A stretch of 64,000 bases of DNA, taken from the IMG/VR virus record IMGVR_UViG_3300025117_000061, positions 1 to 64,000 of that record, one strand, 5' to 3'. Made by a program: the position numbers and the translations under genes. The notes beneath the pieces were generated by a model. That model was not told where the DNA came from. It saw only the letters and a list, made by a program, of their open reading frames with translations, and did no database searches. Origin of the DNA: a virus. Below are positions 29,313-36,639 of this stretch, in pieces. How positions within the stretch are numbered: position 1 is the first letter of the stretch; each line of letters starts with the position of its first letter.

Positions 29313-29732
29313 TTAGTCGTCCTCTTCCTCTTCCTCTTCAGGGTCAGTATCAATTGCAATGTGACCGAAGTGGATCACTCCACCCTTCTCGTAGCACTCA
29401 AATGGATCGGGGAAGTTGACGAGCCTTCCTCCATCGAAATCAACGTTCTTTATCCCGACGTCACTTACGAGCATAATTCCGATCATTCCGGCGTCAACAC
29501 CGTAGCTATTTCCCTCTTGGTCGAAGTATTCTCCATCGCCGTAGGATGTCCCGAAGGCTACAACATGGACCATCTTGCGGCCCTTCTTGTAGTGGCCCAG
29601 GTTTCCGTCAAGGAGACCGTTGTCCAATACTTCGCTCCAAAATTCATCAGGAACCTGGTAGCATGGATCGGAGATTATGTATCTACCTGGTGCAAGCGTA
29701 AAGCGTTCGTTCTCGTTGTTGATTATTCGCAT
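29313..29732 (-). CDS. Soluble phage protein, unknown
   Basis: 139 residues from the ATG after GGAAAGGAATGGGGAAAG (an upstream TTG is possible). FTLAPGRYIISDPCYQVPDE and VHVVAFGTSYGDGEYFDQEG belong to a family recalled from other phages and bacteria, of unknown role. The end is a run of Glu and Asp (DPEEEEEEDD). Confidence 0.65.
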   Translation of the reverse strand: MRIINNENERFTLAPGRYIISDPCYQVPDEFWSEVLDNGLLDGNLGHYKKGRKMVHVVAFGTSYGDGEYFDQEGNSYGVDAGMIGIMLVSDVGIKNVDFDGGRLVNFPDPFECYEKGGVIHFGHIAIDTDPEEEEEEDD

Positions 29733-29752
29733 CTTTCCCCATTCCTTTCCAA

Positions 29753-29968
29753 TCAAACTGGCACTGTCTCAAGCTTCAGTTCGCGCCAGGTGACCCGCAG
29801 CGCCTCACTCTGAGTCATCCCCTGGACCATGTGGTACGCCGTGTAGCATTGGAGGTCGTGGCTTTCGTTGATCTCGGCGATTCGTCTCATGGCACCTGGG
29901 CCGACGAGACGAACTTGAAGCGACGCGAGGTCCTGGACTATGGAGATTCGGTTAGGGTTGATTGGCAT
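29753..29968 (-). CDS. Small phage protein
   Basis: 71 residues from ATG after AAAGGGAGCACAAT. Helical: VQDLASLQVRLVGPGAMRRI, then a Thr/Gln-rich segment. No motif recognised. It overlaps the upstream gene by 17 bases. Confidence 0.6.
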   Translation of the reverse strand: MPINPNRISIVQDLASLQVRLVGPGAMRRIAEINESHDLQCYTAYHMVQGMTQSEALRVTWRELKLETVPV

Positions 29969-30191
29969 ATTGTGCTCCCTTTGCCAAGACTCTCCACGCG
30001 TGTGTTTCGATGTCAGGATTAAGCCAATCTTTATTTGACGGTAGATCGTCGATGATTGACTTGAGGACAAAGATAGCCTCTGCCAGGGATTCCTTGAGTT
30101 TGATCTCCCGCGCAGTTCTGGCCTCGGTGAATTGAGACCACTCCAGGTAAAGCTTGTCGAGTGTTTCAGTTTGTCGGTTAGAGGTCTTCAT
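29952..30191 (-). CDS. Small helical phage protein
   Basis: 79 residues after GAAAGGGGCGAATT-ATG. A central coiled-coil-like stretch (EIKLKESLAEAIFVLKSIID) dominates. It overlaps its upstream neighbour by 14 bases. Function unknown. Confidence 0.6.
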   Translation of the reverse strand: MKTSNRQTETLDKLYLEWSQFTEARTAREIKLKESLAEAIFVLKSIIDDLPSNKDWLNPDIETHAWRVLAKGAQYANQP

Positions 30192-30423
30192 AATTCGCCC
30201 CTTTCACGCCCTCTATCGTTCGGTTTCGCGTAATGTCCAGGACGATAGCCAACTCTGCCCCGGACCATCCATCACGGAGGTCCTCCGGGGGCATGTCGGG
30301 ATTGCCGTGGACTTGGGCCATTTTCGCCAACGATTGGCAGCGTTCCCACGGTCTAACATCAGCCTGCCATAGTTGATTGGCGAGAGCTTGTTTCGGAGGT
30401 GTTTCGATCACGAATTGTTGCAT
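30178..30423 (-). CDS. Small phage protein
   Basis: 81 residues, with GGGAAGGGGAAATC upstream. Contains PWERCQSLAKMAQVHGNPDM and ELAIVLDITRNRTIEGVKG; no clear family. It is coupled on both sides by overlaps. Confidence 0.6.
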   Translation of the reverse strand: MQQFVIETPPKQALANQLWQADVRPWERCQSLAKMAQVHGNPDMPPEDLRDGWSGAELAIVLDITRNRTIEGVKGANYEDL

Positions 30424-30599
30424 GATTTCCCCTTCCCTTTCTTGGTTATGGTCAAAGCAAGTTCCCGGTCAATGAGCATCCTGACCCATGAACCGAACGA
30501 GCGCCCGCCGTCAATTTTGGCCGCGATAGTTGCAGCCTCAGCCTGTGTGACGTCTAACAGGATGGTCTTTTGGACCTTCCCCGGTGGTAATTTTGGCAT
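30408..30599 (-). CDS. Ribbon-helix-helix-like protein
   Basis: 63 residues after GGGGAAGGAGAGTAACCC-ATG. KTILLDVTQAEAATIAAKID then GGRSFGSWVRMLIDREL follows the strand-helix-turn-helix layout of Arc/CopG proteins, with a basic C-terminus. Likely a small DNA-binding regulator. Confidence 0.6.
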   Translation of the reverse strand: MPKLPPGKVQKTILLDVTQAEAATIAAKIDGGRSFGSWVRMLIDRELALTITKKGKGKSCNNS

Positions 30600-30602
30600 G
30601 GG

Positions 30603-30686
30603 TTACTCTCCTTCCCCTTTTCTGTGATCGTCAACTCCAACTATCCCGACTCCATCCCATGCCACGACTCTCCACGTTCGCGGCAT
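30603..30686 (-). CDS. Tiny ORF (27 residues)
   Basis: MPRTWRVVAWDGVGIVGVDD and a charged end. No good ribosome site, but it fills the gap between two genes and has a protein-like composition. Its stop lies in the ribosome site of the following gene. Confidence 0.3.
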   Translation of the reverse strand: MPRTWRVVAWDGVGIVGVDDHRKGEGE

Positions 30687-30704
30687 GGCAAAAAGGCGGG
30701 AATA

Positions 30705-30893
30705 TTAAAAGCACGTTGTTCGTCCGCAGTATTCGCAGACGTAGACATTTGTTTGCCATGTCAGGCGCATTTCTATTGGGGTACTGGATTGTCCCGACAT
30801 TTCCTCCCCCTGTCGTTTGTCTCGGAGTATCCATTTGTGGTTTCCCGTTCCTGGACTCGTTCGATCTGGCGCTTGGATGCATGGAGTATTCAC
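30705..30893 (-). CDS. Small protein with a CxxC end
   Basis: 62 residues from GTG after AAAGGAATGAATT. The end LTWQTNVYVCEYCGRTTCF holds CEYC and a final Cys, a zinc-knuckle pattern. A second frame from ATG 30900 is less convincing. Function unknown. Confidence 0.5.
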   Translation of the reverse strand: MNTPCIQAPDRTSPGTGNHKWILRDKRQGEEMSGQSSTPIEMRLTWQTNVYVCEYCGRTTCF

Positions 30894-30939
30894 AATTCAT
30901 TCCTTTCCGCCCGCCGAAGCGGGCTTGGTGGGGTGGTTA

Positions 30940-31374
30940 TTACCACTGCGAGTCATGCTCGGCGATAAATTCGGCATCCCGTTTTGTGTCCTCACGCCTC
31001 ATGTACTCGGACAATTCCTTGCGCTCTTTGACAATTCGCCCGTCAAGGCATCGCTCAATCAGGTCTTGGAGCCACACCGTTTTACTCGTAGCTCTCATAT
31101 GGTAATCGTCGCGGTAGTTCGACGGGTCGGTCTCAAACTCGTACTGCGCCAAATCGTCGGGCAGGATTCGGACACCAGCAATCTCGATCCAACTCCCCTG
31201 ATGGCCTACGTTGCCATATCCATGCTCCATGCTCTCCGAGTGTTCATGGAGATCCGTGATGGCTCTCATGAGGTTGCGGGGGCCTATTTTGTAGGTGTAG
31301 TACGTGAGCGTTTTTCCGCCTATGCTGGCGATTCCATAATGGAAACTGGTTTTGATTTGGATTGTCTTTTTCAT
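30940..31374 (-). CDS. Soluble phage protein, unknown
   Basis: 144 residues from ATG after AGAGGGAGAACGACC; the frame upstream of this is a shadow. It begins MKKTIQIKTSFHYGIASIGG and includes RATSKTVWLQDLIERCLDGR. No motif recognised. Part of the coupled minus operon. Confidence 0.65.
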   Translation of the reverse strand: MKKTIQIKTSFHYGIASIGGKTLTYYTYKIGPRNLMRAITDLHEHSESMEHGYGNVGHQGSWIEIAGVRILPDDLAQYEFETDPSNYRDDYHMRATSKTVWLQDLIERCLDGRIVKERKELSEYMRREDTKRDAEFIAEHDSQW

Positions 31375-31402
31375 GGTCGTTCTCCCTCTCTCGGTGGGTG
31401 GG

Positions 31403-31699
31403 TTAATCGGTGACAACGACGCGGGCCACATGCTCATCATCCCAGGGATACCATTCAGGCTCTCGCGGCTCTCCGTCGCTGTCAACGATATCGTCATCAT
31501 CAAACAGGTAGATTTTGAGGCATTGCCGCCCATCGGGGAGCTTTGCGGGCTCTGCCCATTCCTCGGCATATCCTGCGTCGGAGCTGCCATCGAGGACGCG
31601 AGAGGTGGGGTATGCGTTGTCGATGCCCTTAACCGTTGCCGGATTGATTTTACCTACTGCGTGATCGCTGACGTGGTCATAGTGCAGGTTGACGTTCAT
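31403..31699 (-). CDS. Small acidic phage protein
   Basis: 98 residues after AAGAGGGAGACAAAC-ATG. Very acidic middle (LFDDDDIVDSDGEPREPEWY) with several Trp. An AACCACA motif sits 13 bases before the ribosome site. Function unknown. Confidence 0.65.
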   Translation of the reverse strand: MNVNLHYDHVSDHAVGKINPATVKGIDNAYPTSRVLDGSSDAGYAEEWAEPAKLPDGRQCLKIYLFDDDDIVDSDGEPREPEWYPWDDEHVARVVVTD

Positions 31700-31799
31700 G
31701 TTTGTCTCCCTCTTGTCTGTGGTTGTCGCTTACTTCGCCTGCCTTCTCCCCGCGCTCCCGGTGTCCAGTCGAGAGCGTAGGGGGAAATCAGGATCTGCG

Positions 31800-32135
31800 T
31801 TATTCTTCTTCTTCGTCGCTCTCATCCAGTTTGGCTGCCTTGGCTTCGGCCATTTTTACGGCGGCGGTCAGGTCAGACGCATAACCATGGATTACCTCGA
31901 TACTGCCAGGAGACGAAAGCTCGGCCACCATCCAGGCCGAAGCTGCATGCATACTCGTATCTCCCTCGGGATAGACGGGATAGACGACAATGTCCACGTC
32001 GCCCAGGTCGTCGCCAGTCTCACCGAAATATCTACCCTGGTACGTGGCAGCGTGGCGGTAGTCGCCCAGCTCGTAGCCGGCTCGGTGGAGGTCGGTAAGC
32101 GTGGTGCAGTTCATGATTTTGTCTAGGTGTTTCAT
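31800..32135 (-). CDS. Small acidic phage protein
   Basis: 111 residues after GAGAGGGAGAAGACA-ATG, again with AACCACA upstream. Begins MKHLDKIMNCTTLTDLHRAG, and ends in an acidic tail (LDESDEEEE). The gap 31700-31799 below it holds only leader sequence. Function unknown. Confidence 0.65.
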   Translation of the reverse strand: MKHLDKIMNCTTLTDLHRAGYELGDYRHAATYQGRYFGETGDDLGDVDIVVYPVYPEGDTSMHAASAWMVAELSSPGSIEVIHGYASDLTAAVKMAEAKAAKLDESDEEEE

Positions 32136-32268
32136 TGTCTTCTCCCTCTCGGTTGTGGTTGCTCTGTGTCTCGTTGTCCGCGTCGCTCTCTCATACTTAC
32201 GACCCAGCCCTGCCCGCGAAGGGTTGGGGGCTCGGCCTCTTAATTAGGAGGGTACGTAGTACGGGCTC

Positions 32269-32580
32269 TTAATATCGTCGCCATTGTCCGTCCTGGTACG
32301 ACTTGGCCCACCGTGGGCGCTTGATCGGCTCTACTTCTCGGCGAATGGATACCGTCTCACCGCCGTTCACTAACTGGATGGGGAAGCGCCGGCCGTTGTC
32401 GTACAACTCATACACCGATCCGCCGAAGCCGCGCACGGTCATCCCTACCCAATCTGGATAGTCAGCCGTTTTACGACCTATCGGCCAGTAATTGCGGTAT
32501 CTCTCGGGCTGGAGAAAGTCCTGTTGCCATTCGTCTACAATACAGAGCTGGCCCTTGTGATCGGCTATTGTGTAGGTCAT
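32269..32580 (-). CDS. Small phage protein, unknown
   Basis: 103 residues, starting 5 bases after GGGCATGGACA with GGGAGGG a little further up. Aromatic and basic (DFLQPERYRNYWPIGRKTAD). AACCACA precedes the ribosome site. The 130-base gap 32136-32268 shows no gene. Confidence 0.6.
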   Translation of the reverse strand: MTYTIADHKGQLCIVDEWQQDFLQPERYRNYWPIGRKTADYPDWVGMTVRGFGGSVYELYDNGRRFPIQLVNGGETVSIRREVEPIKRPRWAKSYQDGQWRRY

Positions 32581-32681
32581 TGTCCATGCCCTCCCGTGTT
32601 GTTTGTGGTTGTCCTCGCCTCATAGCTTCCATGCTGCCCACCGGCGCCGAAGTTCACGGCATACCGATGGGCAGGAGCAGG

Positions 32682-32879
32682 CTAGGAAACGTGGTTGGCA
32701 GCGCGAACGAGATCCCAAAACTTGTCTTCGGCTTGTCGGAATGTCCCGGTGAAAATATGAAGCCCACCATCAGCCTTAACCGTTCCCATTGTTCCGGACT
32801 GGATCAGACGCACTGTTCGCCTCGCATTGGGGTTTTTCCCGTCGGCCAACATTTTCCCGACTGACACTTGTGTTTCCAT
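32682..32879 (-). CDS. Small basic phage protein
   Basis: 65 residues after GGAAGGGGACCAC-ATG. Contains KNPNARRTVRLIQSGTMGTV and a helical end. No family recognised. Confidence 0.6.
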   Translation of the reverse strand: METQVSVGKMLADGKNPNARRTVRLIQSGTMGTVKADGGLHIFTGTFRQAEDKFWDLVRAANHVS

Positions 32880-32899
32880 GTGGTCCCCTTCCCTGTGGC

Positions 32900-33229
32900 T
32901 TAGGATGCGTTGAACAACGCTAAAAGCTTGTTGTATCTTGGGTTGTCGTGGTGGAACGATTCATGATGATATTTCATATCCCCGTTCATGATTGTGATGA
33001 TGCCATATGTGGAGGAAAGCTCTGCGATATAGGTCCGACCGTCCGATCCATCCACGATACGAGCCTTTGTGACATACGTGAGTTTCTTGACGGCTCCGGT
33101 AGTCTGCCGGGTAGCTCTCTCTCCGCGCTTCGGGTTCTGTTCGATTGCAAACACGGCAGTTACCTTGCGGCTACCGCTCGGCCAATTCTCGATTGTTGCG
33201 CTCATTCTCGGATTCGAATACTCTATCAT
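32900..33229 (-). CDS. Small soluble phage protein
   Basis: 109 residues after GGAAGGGGAAACGCC-ATG. Basic N-terminal half (IEQNPKRGERATRQTTGAVK), beta-rich centre and a His-rich segment (YHHESFHHDNPRY). It overlaps the upstream gene by ATGA. Function unknown. Confidence 0.6.
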   Translation of the reverse strand: MIEYSNPRMSATIENWPSGSRKVTAVFAIEQNPKRGERATRQTTGAVKKLTYVTKARIVDGSDGRTYIAELSSTYGIITIMNGDMKYHHESFHHDNPRYNKLLALFNAS

Positions 33230-33450
33230 GGCGTTTCCCCTTCCTTCTCGGACGTGGTTTTAAGCTCAGTGTCGAAAAAATACAGTCCACCTTGACGCTC
33301 CTGCATATCTGTAAAGTCCAAGTGGGCAGGAACGGAGTCGAACGTGTCCAAATGCACGCAAAAACGGGTTGCTAAAATGCCCACATCGCCTTCGCGTTTT
33401 ACTACCGTTCCCGGTCCATACGGGGTGGTTACTCTGGGTCCTGGGCTCAT
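33226..33450 (-). CDS. Small phage protein
   Basis: 74 residues after AAGGAAGGGGAAGCT-ATG. RVTTPYGPGTVVKREGDVGI looks like a small SH3-type barrel start, a layout seen in several phage proteins. Function unknown. Confidence 0.6.
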   Translation of the reverse strand: MSPGPRVTTPYGPGTVVKREGDVGILATRFCVHLDTFDSVPAHLDFTDMQERQGGLYFFDTELKTTSEKEGETP

Positions 33451-33506
33451 AGCTTCCCCTTCCTTTGTCTTGCCCCGAACGTTGGCGCGCCTCGGGGGCT
33501 TTCTGG

Positions 33507-33650
33507 TTAACCGTTTATCGCGGCATCCAGGACCTTTCTCATTCCGTCCCAGAGTTTCAGGTAAAATTCTTGCGAGCTGCGTTTCGGGAAGAGGCCCAAT
33601 CTAACAGCCTCTTTCATGGCTCTCTCTACCATTTCTTGCGTTACTTCCAT
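33507..33650 (-). CDS. Small helical protein (47 residues)
   Basis: ATG preceded by AGAAGAGGGGATAAA opens MEVTQEMVERAMKEAVRLGL, then FPKRSSQEFYLKLWDGMRKV and a short end. All-helical and well coded. AACCACA occurs again before its ribosome site. Function unknown. Confidence 0.6.
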   Translation of the reverse strand: MEVTQEMVERAMKEAVRLGLFPKRSSQEFYLKLWDGMRKVLDAAING

Positions 33651-33748
33651 TTTATCCCCTCTTCTCTTTGTGGTTGTCGTTGCCCTTGCCCTTGTCCCTG
33701 TCTTCGCACTAGCCCACCACCATGCTTCGGTGATGGGCAGGCGTGAAA

Positions 33749-33955
33749 TTAGGAAGGTTCGTGGCCAGCGGCTCTTAGATTTTTGACCGCCTCATATCCG
33801 TTCTTTCCCCAAGGACGGCCTCCGAGCTTATTCATTTTGATTTCTTCTTGCGTGAGAACAACTGGCGGACCTCCGGTCTCAATCGGTGAGCGCCATTGTC
33901 CGTGTGAATAGCGTAATCCCATTGCCTTTAGCGTTTTTGCGTAGTTTTCAATCAT
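33749..33955 (-). CDS. Small phage protein
   Basis: 68 residues from ATG after AAAGGAGAGGGACA, with AACCACA just upstream. MIENYAKTLKAMGLRYSHGQ and a basic second half (GGRPWGKNGYEAVKNLRA). First well-supported gene of the minus operon that runs from 34.2 to 27.9 kb. Confidence 0.6.
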   Translation of the reverse strand: MIENYAKTLKAMGLRYSHGQWRSPIETGGPPVVLTQEEIKMNKLGGRPWGKNGYEAVKNLRAAGHEPS

Positions 33956-34139
33956 TGTCCCTCTCCTTTGTGGTTGGTAGTGGTGGGTGTTGCCGATCAT
34001 CCTTCGGTGCATGCCATGATAGATGATTTGTTCGGGCTTGTTCATGGCATCCACGAAAGGATGAGTCAAATATCTCTTTCGTTCGGGCTTGTACTCTTGA
34101 CCACTGAGGGCTTGCTTTTGTGTTCACCCGGTCGGCCAT
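33948..34139 (-). CDS. Doubtful first ORF of the minus operon
   Basis: 63 residues with no clear ribosome site. The frame overlaps the next start and lies about 100 bases downstream of the promoter at 34243. A repeated CAAGCCCGAAC occurs twice in it. It may be a gene or only the leader of the operon. Confidence 0.35.
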   Translation of the reverse strand: MADRVNTKASPQWSRVQARTKEIFDSSFRGCHEQARTNHLSWHAPKDDRQHPPLPTTKERDND

Positions 34140-34242
34140 GCTGCTAAGCTCTGAAGTCTACCCGCTGATTCGCCGCTTTCTCGGTTTTGGGAGAGGCTTG
34201 TTTTCGCGTCCCGTTTTTGCTTTTCCTCCGTCGTTAGGTAGG

Positions 34243-34271
34243 AAGATAGCACCCCAAAAAACCAATGTCAA
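34243..34271 (-). promoter_or_regulatory. Strong promoter for the 34.1-27.9 kb minus operon
   Basis: On the minus strand TTGACA (34266-34271) and TATCTT (34243-34248) are exactly 17 bp apart. The spacer is T-rich. The region 34140-34419 between the divergent promoters holds no gene; an imperfect inverted repeat (CCCCAAAAA at about 34252 and TTTTTGGGG at about 34286) brackets the -35. Confidence 0.65.
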
Positions 34272-34385
34272 CATTTTTTTGGAGGTTTTTGGGGTTGAAA
34301 GTGGGTATTCGAGTGGGTAGGGTTGTGGGTGCTCTGCTTGGATTGGCTTTGGGGGATGATTTGTGAGGATAAAATACCTTCAAGC

Positions 34386-34415
34386 TTGCCATTTACCCGA
34401 TTCGTACTGTATCTT
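34386..34415 (+). promoter_or_regulatory. Promoter for the terminase-small-like gene
   Basis: TTGCCA (34386-34391) and TATCTT (34410-34415) are separated by 18 bp, about 70 bp before the plus gene. The -10 is identical to that of the divergent promoter at 34243. Confidence 0.5.
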
Positions 34416-34482
34416 GTAAGTGAAAATGAACAATATTCTCCACTTTTTTGACCGTCCTCTAACGCAAAAATGGGAGCCAGCC

Positions 34483-35094
34483 ATGGGAATTATGGGAAGA
34501 CCACCACTCGAAAATACCGTGCAGATCGCGGAAATGACGGCTGCCGGTTACTCTCAAAGGGCCATCGCCGCCGAATTGGGGTGTTCCGCGCCTACGGTCA
34601 ACTACAAGCTCAAAAAGGCCGAAGTCAAGGCCTTGGTCGAACGCATGGGGCAAGAACTTATCACCAGGTCCGCCGGGTTGCTTGTTGAGAATCACGTCCT
34701 CGCCCTCCAGAAAGCCCATAAGATCCAAGCCAGGCTCGCCAACTCTGAGTCCGAAGAGATCGAAACCGGGGGCGAAGACGACGAGACAGAAGCAGGCAAG
34801 CAAGCTGCCAAACCCAAGAGACACAGGAAGATCCGCTCCGAAGAGTTGTCGGATTCCGAGAAGGTCATTCTGGCTCTCGCCGACAAAAAAGAGTACCGGC
34901 TTGGACAGATGATGGGGATCTTCCCCTCTCACGCACCTTCCGTATTGGTCCAGAACATATTCCAGGCCGGGAGTGCGGCGGTTCTCCTGCCCAACGTGGC
35001 CGCAGCTCTGGGTCAAGCCGGTATCCAATTCCAGGCGGAACCGGAGCTTCCAGACGAAGACGAGGACGGAGTGATTGACGTTGGGGACGATTGA
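34483..35094 (+). CDS. Helix-turn-helix protein, possibly a terminase small subunit
   Basis: 203 residues from ATG after GGGAGCCAGCC (the frame is open to 34420). GRPPLENTVQIAEMTAAGYS, then QRAIAAELGCSAPTVNYKLK is a helix-turn-helix as at the start of many small terminases. A long helical region is interrupted by an acidic segment (EEIETGGEDDETEAG), and the end is acidic (DEDEDGVIDVGDD). The large terminase gene is 12 kb away, so a regulator of the early/late switch is the alternative. It stands alone between two minus operons. Confidence 0.5.
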   Translation: MGIMGRPPLENTVQIAEMTAAGYSQRAIAAELGCSAPTVNYKLKKAEVKALVERMGQELITRSAGLLVENHVLALQKAHKIQARLANSESEEIETGGEDDETEAGKQAAKPKRHRKIRSEELSDSEKVILALADKKEYRLGQMMGIFPSHAPSVLVQNIFQAGSAAVLLPNVAAALGQAGIQFQAEPELPDEDEDGVIDVGDD

Positions 35095-35441
35095 GGCATC
35101 GTACACTTACGGCGGATATGATGCATAGTTGTTATATTGTCGATATGTGTGTGAAAGGTTTAGAATATTCTAAATTGAAAGACTTCCAGGTTTACATAAT
35201 GCATGTTATCGGAAGTTACTGAAATCCCGATTTATGCTCCCGACCTCGACTCCATCCTTAAGTGATACCGGGTATCCACCATCCCCGCCGGGTAGAGGAC
35301 TAGCCCCATGGGGTAGGGCAGAGACCCATGGGGATGCATGGGGGTGGATGGAGCGGGACGGGCTGGCTCACCTCCGGCACCCTAATCGCCTTCTCATAAA
35401 CACACGCTCACACCCACACACAGACAGAGACTCTTAGATCC
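35095..35441. other. Gene-free convergent region with a palindrome
   Basis: The strongest element is TTTAGAATATTCTAAA (35159-35174), a perfect 16 bp palindrome. Other elements are ACTTCC (about 35182) with GGAAGT (about 35211), and three CATGGGG repeats near 35308-35345. A weak plus frame (35234-35437) is not supported. A binding site, origin accessory or terminator function is possible. Confidence 0.35.
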
Positions 35442-35660
35442 CTACACCGATACGCTCCCAAAGACTCCTTGAAGGTAATTCAGTAATTCTCCGGCTTTTT
35501 TTACGCAAAGCGGCATAAGGCAGAATGCGGCATGGCTTTGGTGTGTGTCCCCGATGAAGATGCTCCTTCCGAATGGATCTTTAAACGTCAAGTCAATTTG
35601 GTAGTACAAATCACTCCCGGGCTCGATGGTTTTGCCACAAGATCTACACGTTCTAGTCAT
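35442..35660 (-). CDS. Small zinc-binding phage protein
   Basis: 72 residues after AGAAGGAGCGAAACC-ATG. TCRSCGKTIEPGSDLYYQID opens with CxxC, and FCLMPLCVKKAG supplies a second Cys pair. Function unknown. Last gene of a short minus operon. Confidence 0.6.
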   Translation of the reverse strand: MTRTCRSCGKTIEPGSDLYYQIDLTFKDPFGRSIFIGDTHQSHAAFCLMPLCVKKAGELLNYLQGVFGSVSV

Positions 35661-35673
35661 GGTTTCGCTCCTT

Positions 35674-36054
35674 CTACGCTTCGATGATTTGTTTAGCCAT
35701 GCACTTGACGATGATTTCGGTCAGTTTTTCGCTGAGTCGTTCTGCGACCATGTGGAGGATTTGTGTGTCATTGTGTATGTGACGGTCTTCTATGGGGATT
35801 TTGAGCTCGAAGGTTTTCCCGCTCAGGACCAATTTGACCATCAGTATGATTTCTCCCAGCAGAATGTCCCGGTACGCGAAGCCCGAGAAGTCGATGGTTC
35901 CCTCCTGTGTCCTCATTGATCGCAGGATGGAGGTTCTGGCCTTGTCCAGCATCTCCCCATAGAGTCGGATAGAGTCGTCAGTAGGTGCTCGCTTCTCTTC
36001 TTTGACGTATGGGACGTACTCTTTTGTGGATCTGGTCACATAGGTGTCAAACAT
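35674..36054 (-). CDS. Soluble phage protein, unknown
   Basis: 126 residues from ATG after AAAGGAGCAAAGACC. Helical N-terminal half (YGEMLDKARTSILRSMRTQE), then strands and a C-terminal helix (VAERLSEKLTEIIVKCMAKQ). No motif recognised. Confidence 0.65.
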   Translation of the reverse strand: MFDTYVTRSTKEYVPYVKEEKRAPTDDSIRLYGEMLDKARTSILRSMRTQEGTIDFSGFAYRDILLGEIILMVKLVLSGKTFELKIPIEDRHIHNDTQILHMVAERLSEKLTEIIVKCMAKQIIEA

Positions 36055-36083
36055 GGTCTTTGCTCCTTTGTGATTATGCGTTA

Positions 36084-36548
36084 TCAGGGAGGGCATGGCA
36101 GTAGAATCCAGTGAGTGGGGGAGACTTCGTGGAGGCAGTCGTCATCTTCGGTCCACACGCCATTATGGAATGATGCCCAGGTAGGTCTTGAGTATGTTGG
36201 GATGAAGACGAGGACTAAAGATCCATCTCTTGGTGCAGAGTGTATCGGTAGCCATTTGGGTCCCCCTGTAGTACATGGGTATGGTTCTTTTATTGGGGGT
36301 ATTGTTGTGTACAGCCCTGGTCCATAAGTGCCGTCTTCTGTCCTGGATGTGTTCTGTGTTTTGGTAGCATGGATGAGGGAAAGGATTTCCGTTACAGATT
36401 CCATTGCAAGGACGGATGAGCATGAAAGTAGGATAAAGGATTTGGCGTCAAAACTGGGGAGAGTGGGGGTGATGGAGATAATCTGTGAGATGTTGACGAC
36501 GAAGTTTCTGCCTTCGTTTGGTGAGGTAAGTTCGATAAAGCTGTTCAT
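36084..36548 (-). CDS. Fusion: FlbD-like N-terminus and DUF551-like C-terminus
   Basis: 154 residues after CAAGGAGCGAAGATT-ATG. Residues 1-60 (MNSFIELTSPNEGRNFVVNI, then SQIISITP) resemble the small FlbD-like or phage family that begins with FIELT. Residues about 95-154 (KWLPIHSAPRDGSLVLVFIP, WASFHNGVWTEDDD, THWILLPCPP) match DUF551, a phage and bacterial domain of unknown role. The joining segment is Thr/Pro-rich. Two small families in one chain is unusual. Confidence 0.65.
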   Translation of the reverse strand: MNSFIELTSPNEGRNFVVNISQIISITPTLPSFDAKSFILLSCSSVLAMESVTEILSLIHATKTQNTSRTEDGTYGPGLYTTIPPIKEPYPCTTGGPKWLPIHSAPRDGSLVLVFIPTYSRPTWASFHNGVWTEDDDCLHEVSPTHWILLPCPP

Positions 36549-36639
36549 AATCTTCGCTCCTTGGTGCGGGTTGGTGGTTATCAGGGTTATCGGTTGCCAT
36601 ATCTTATTTTAGGCAACCAGATTGCCAGTTCAGCGTTGT

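Noticed and set aside
29202-29813. 203-codon plus frame
   Set aside because: It is antisense to the 29313-29732 and 29753-29968 genes, which have good ribosome sites and overlaps with their neighbours.
35234-35437. Plus-strand frame in the gene-free convergent region
   Set aside because: Low-complexity Pro/His/Arg content and no ribosome site.
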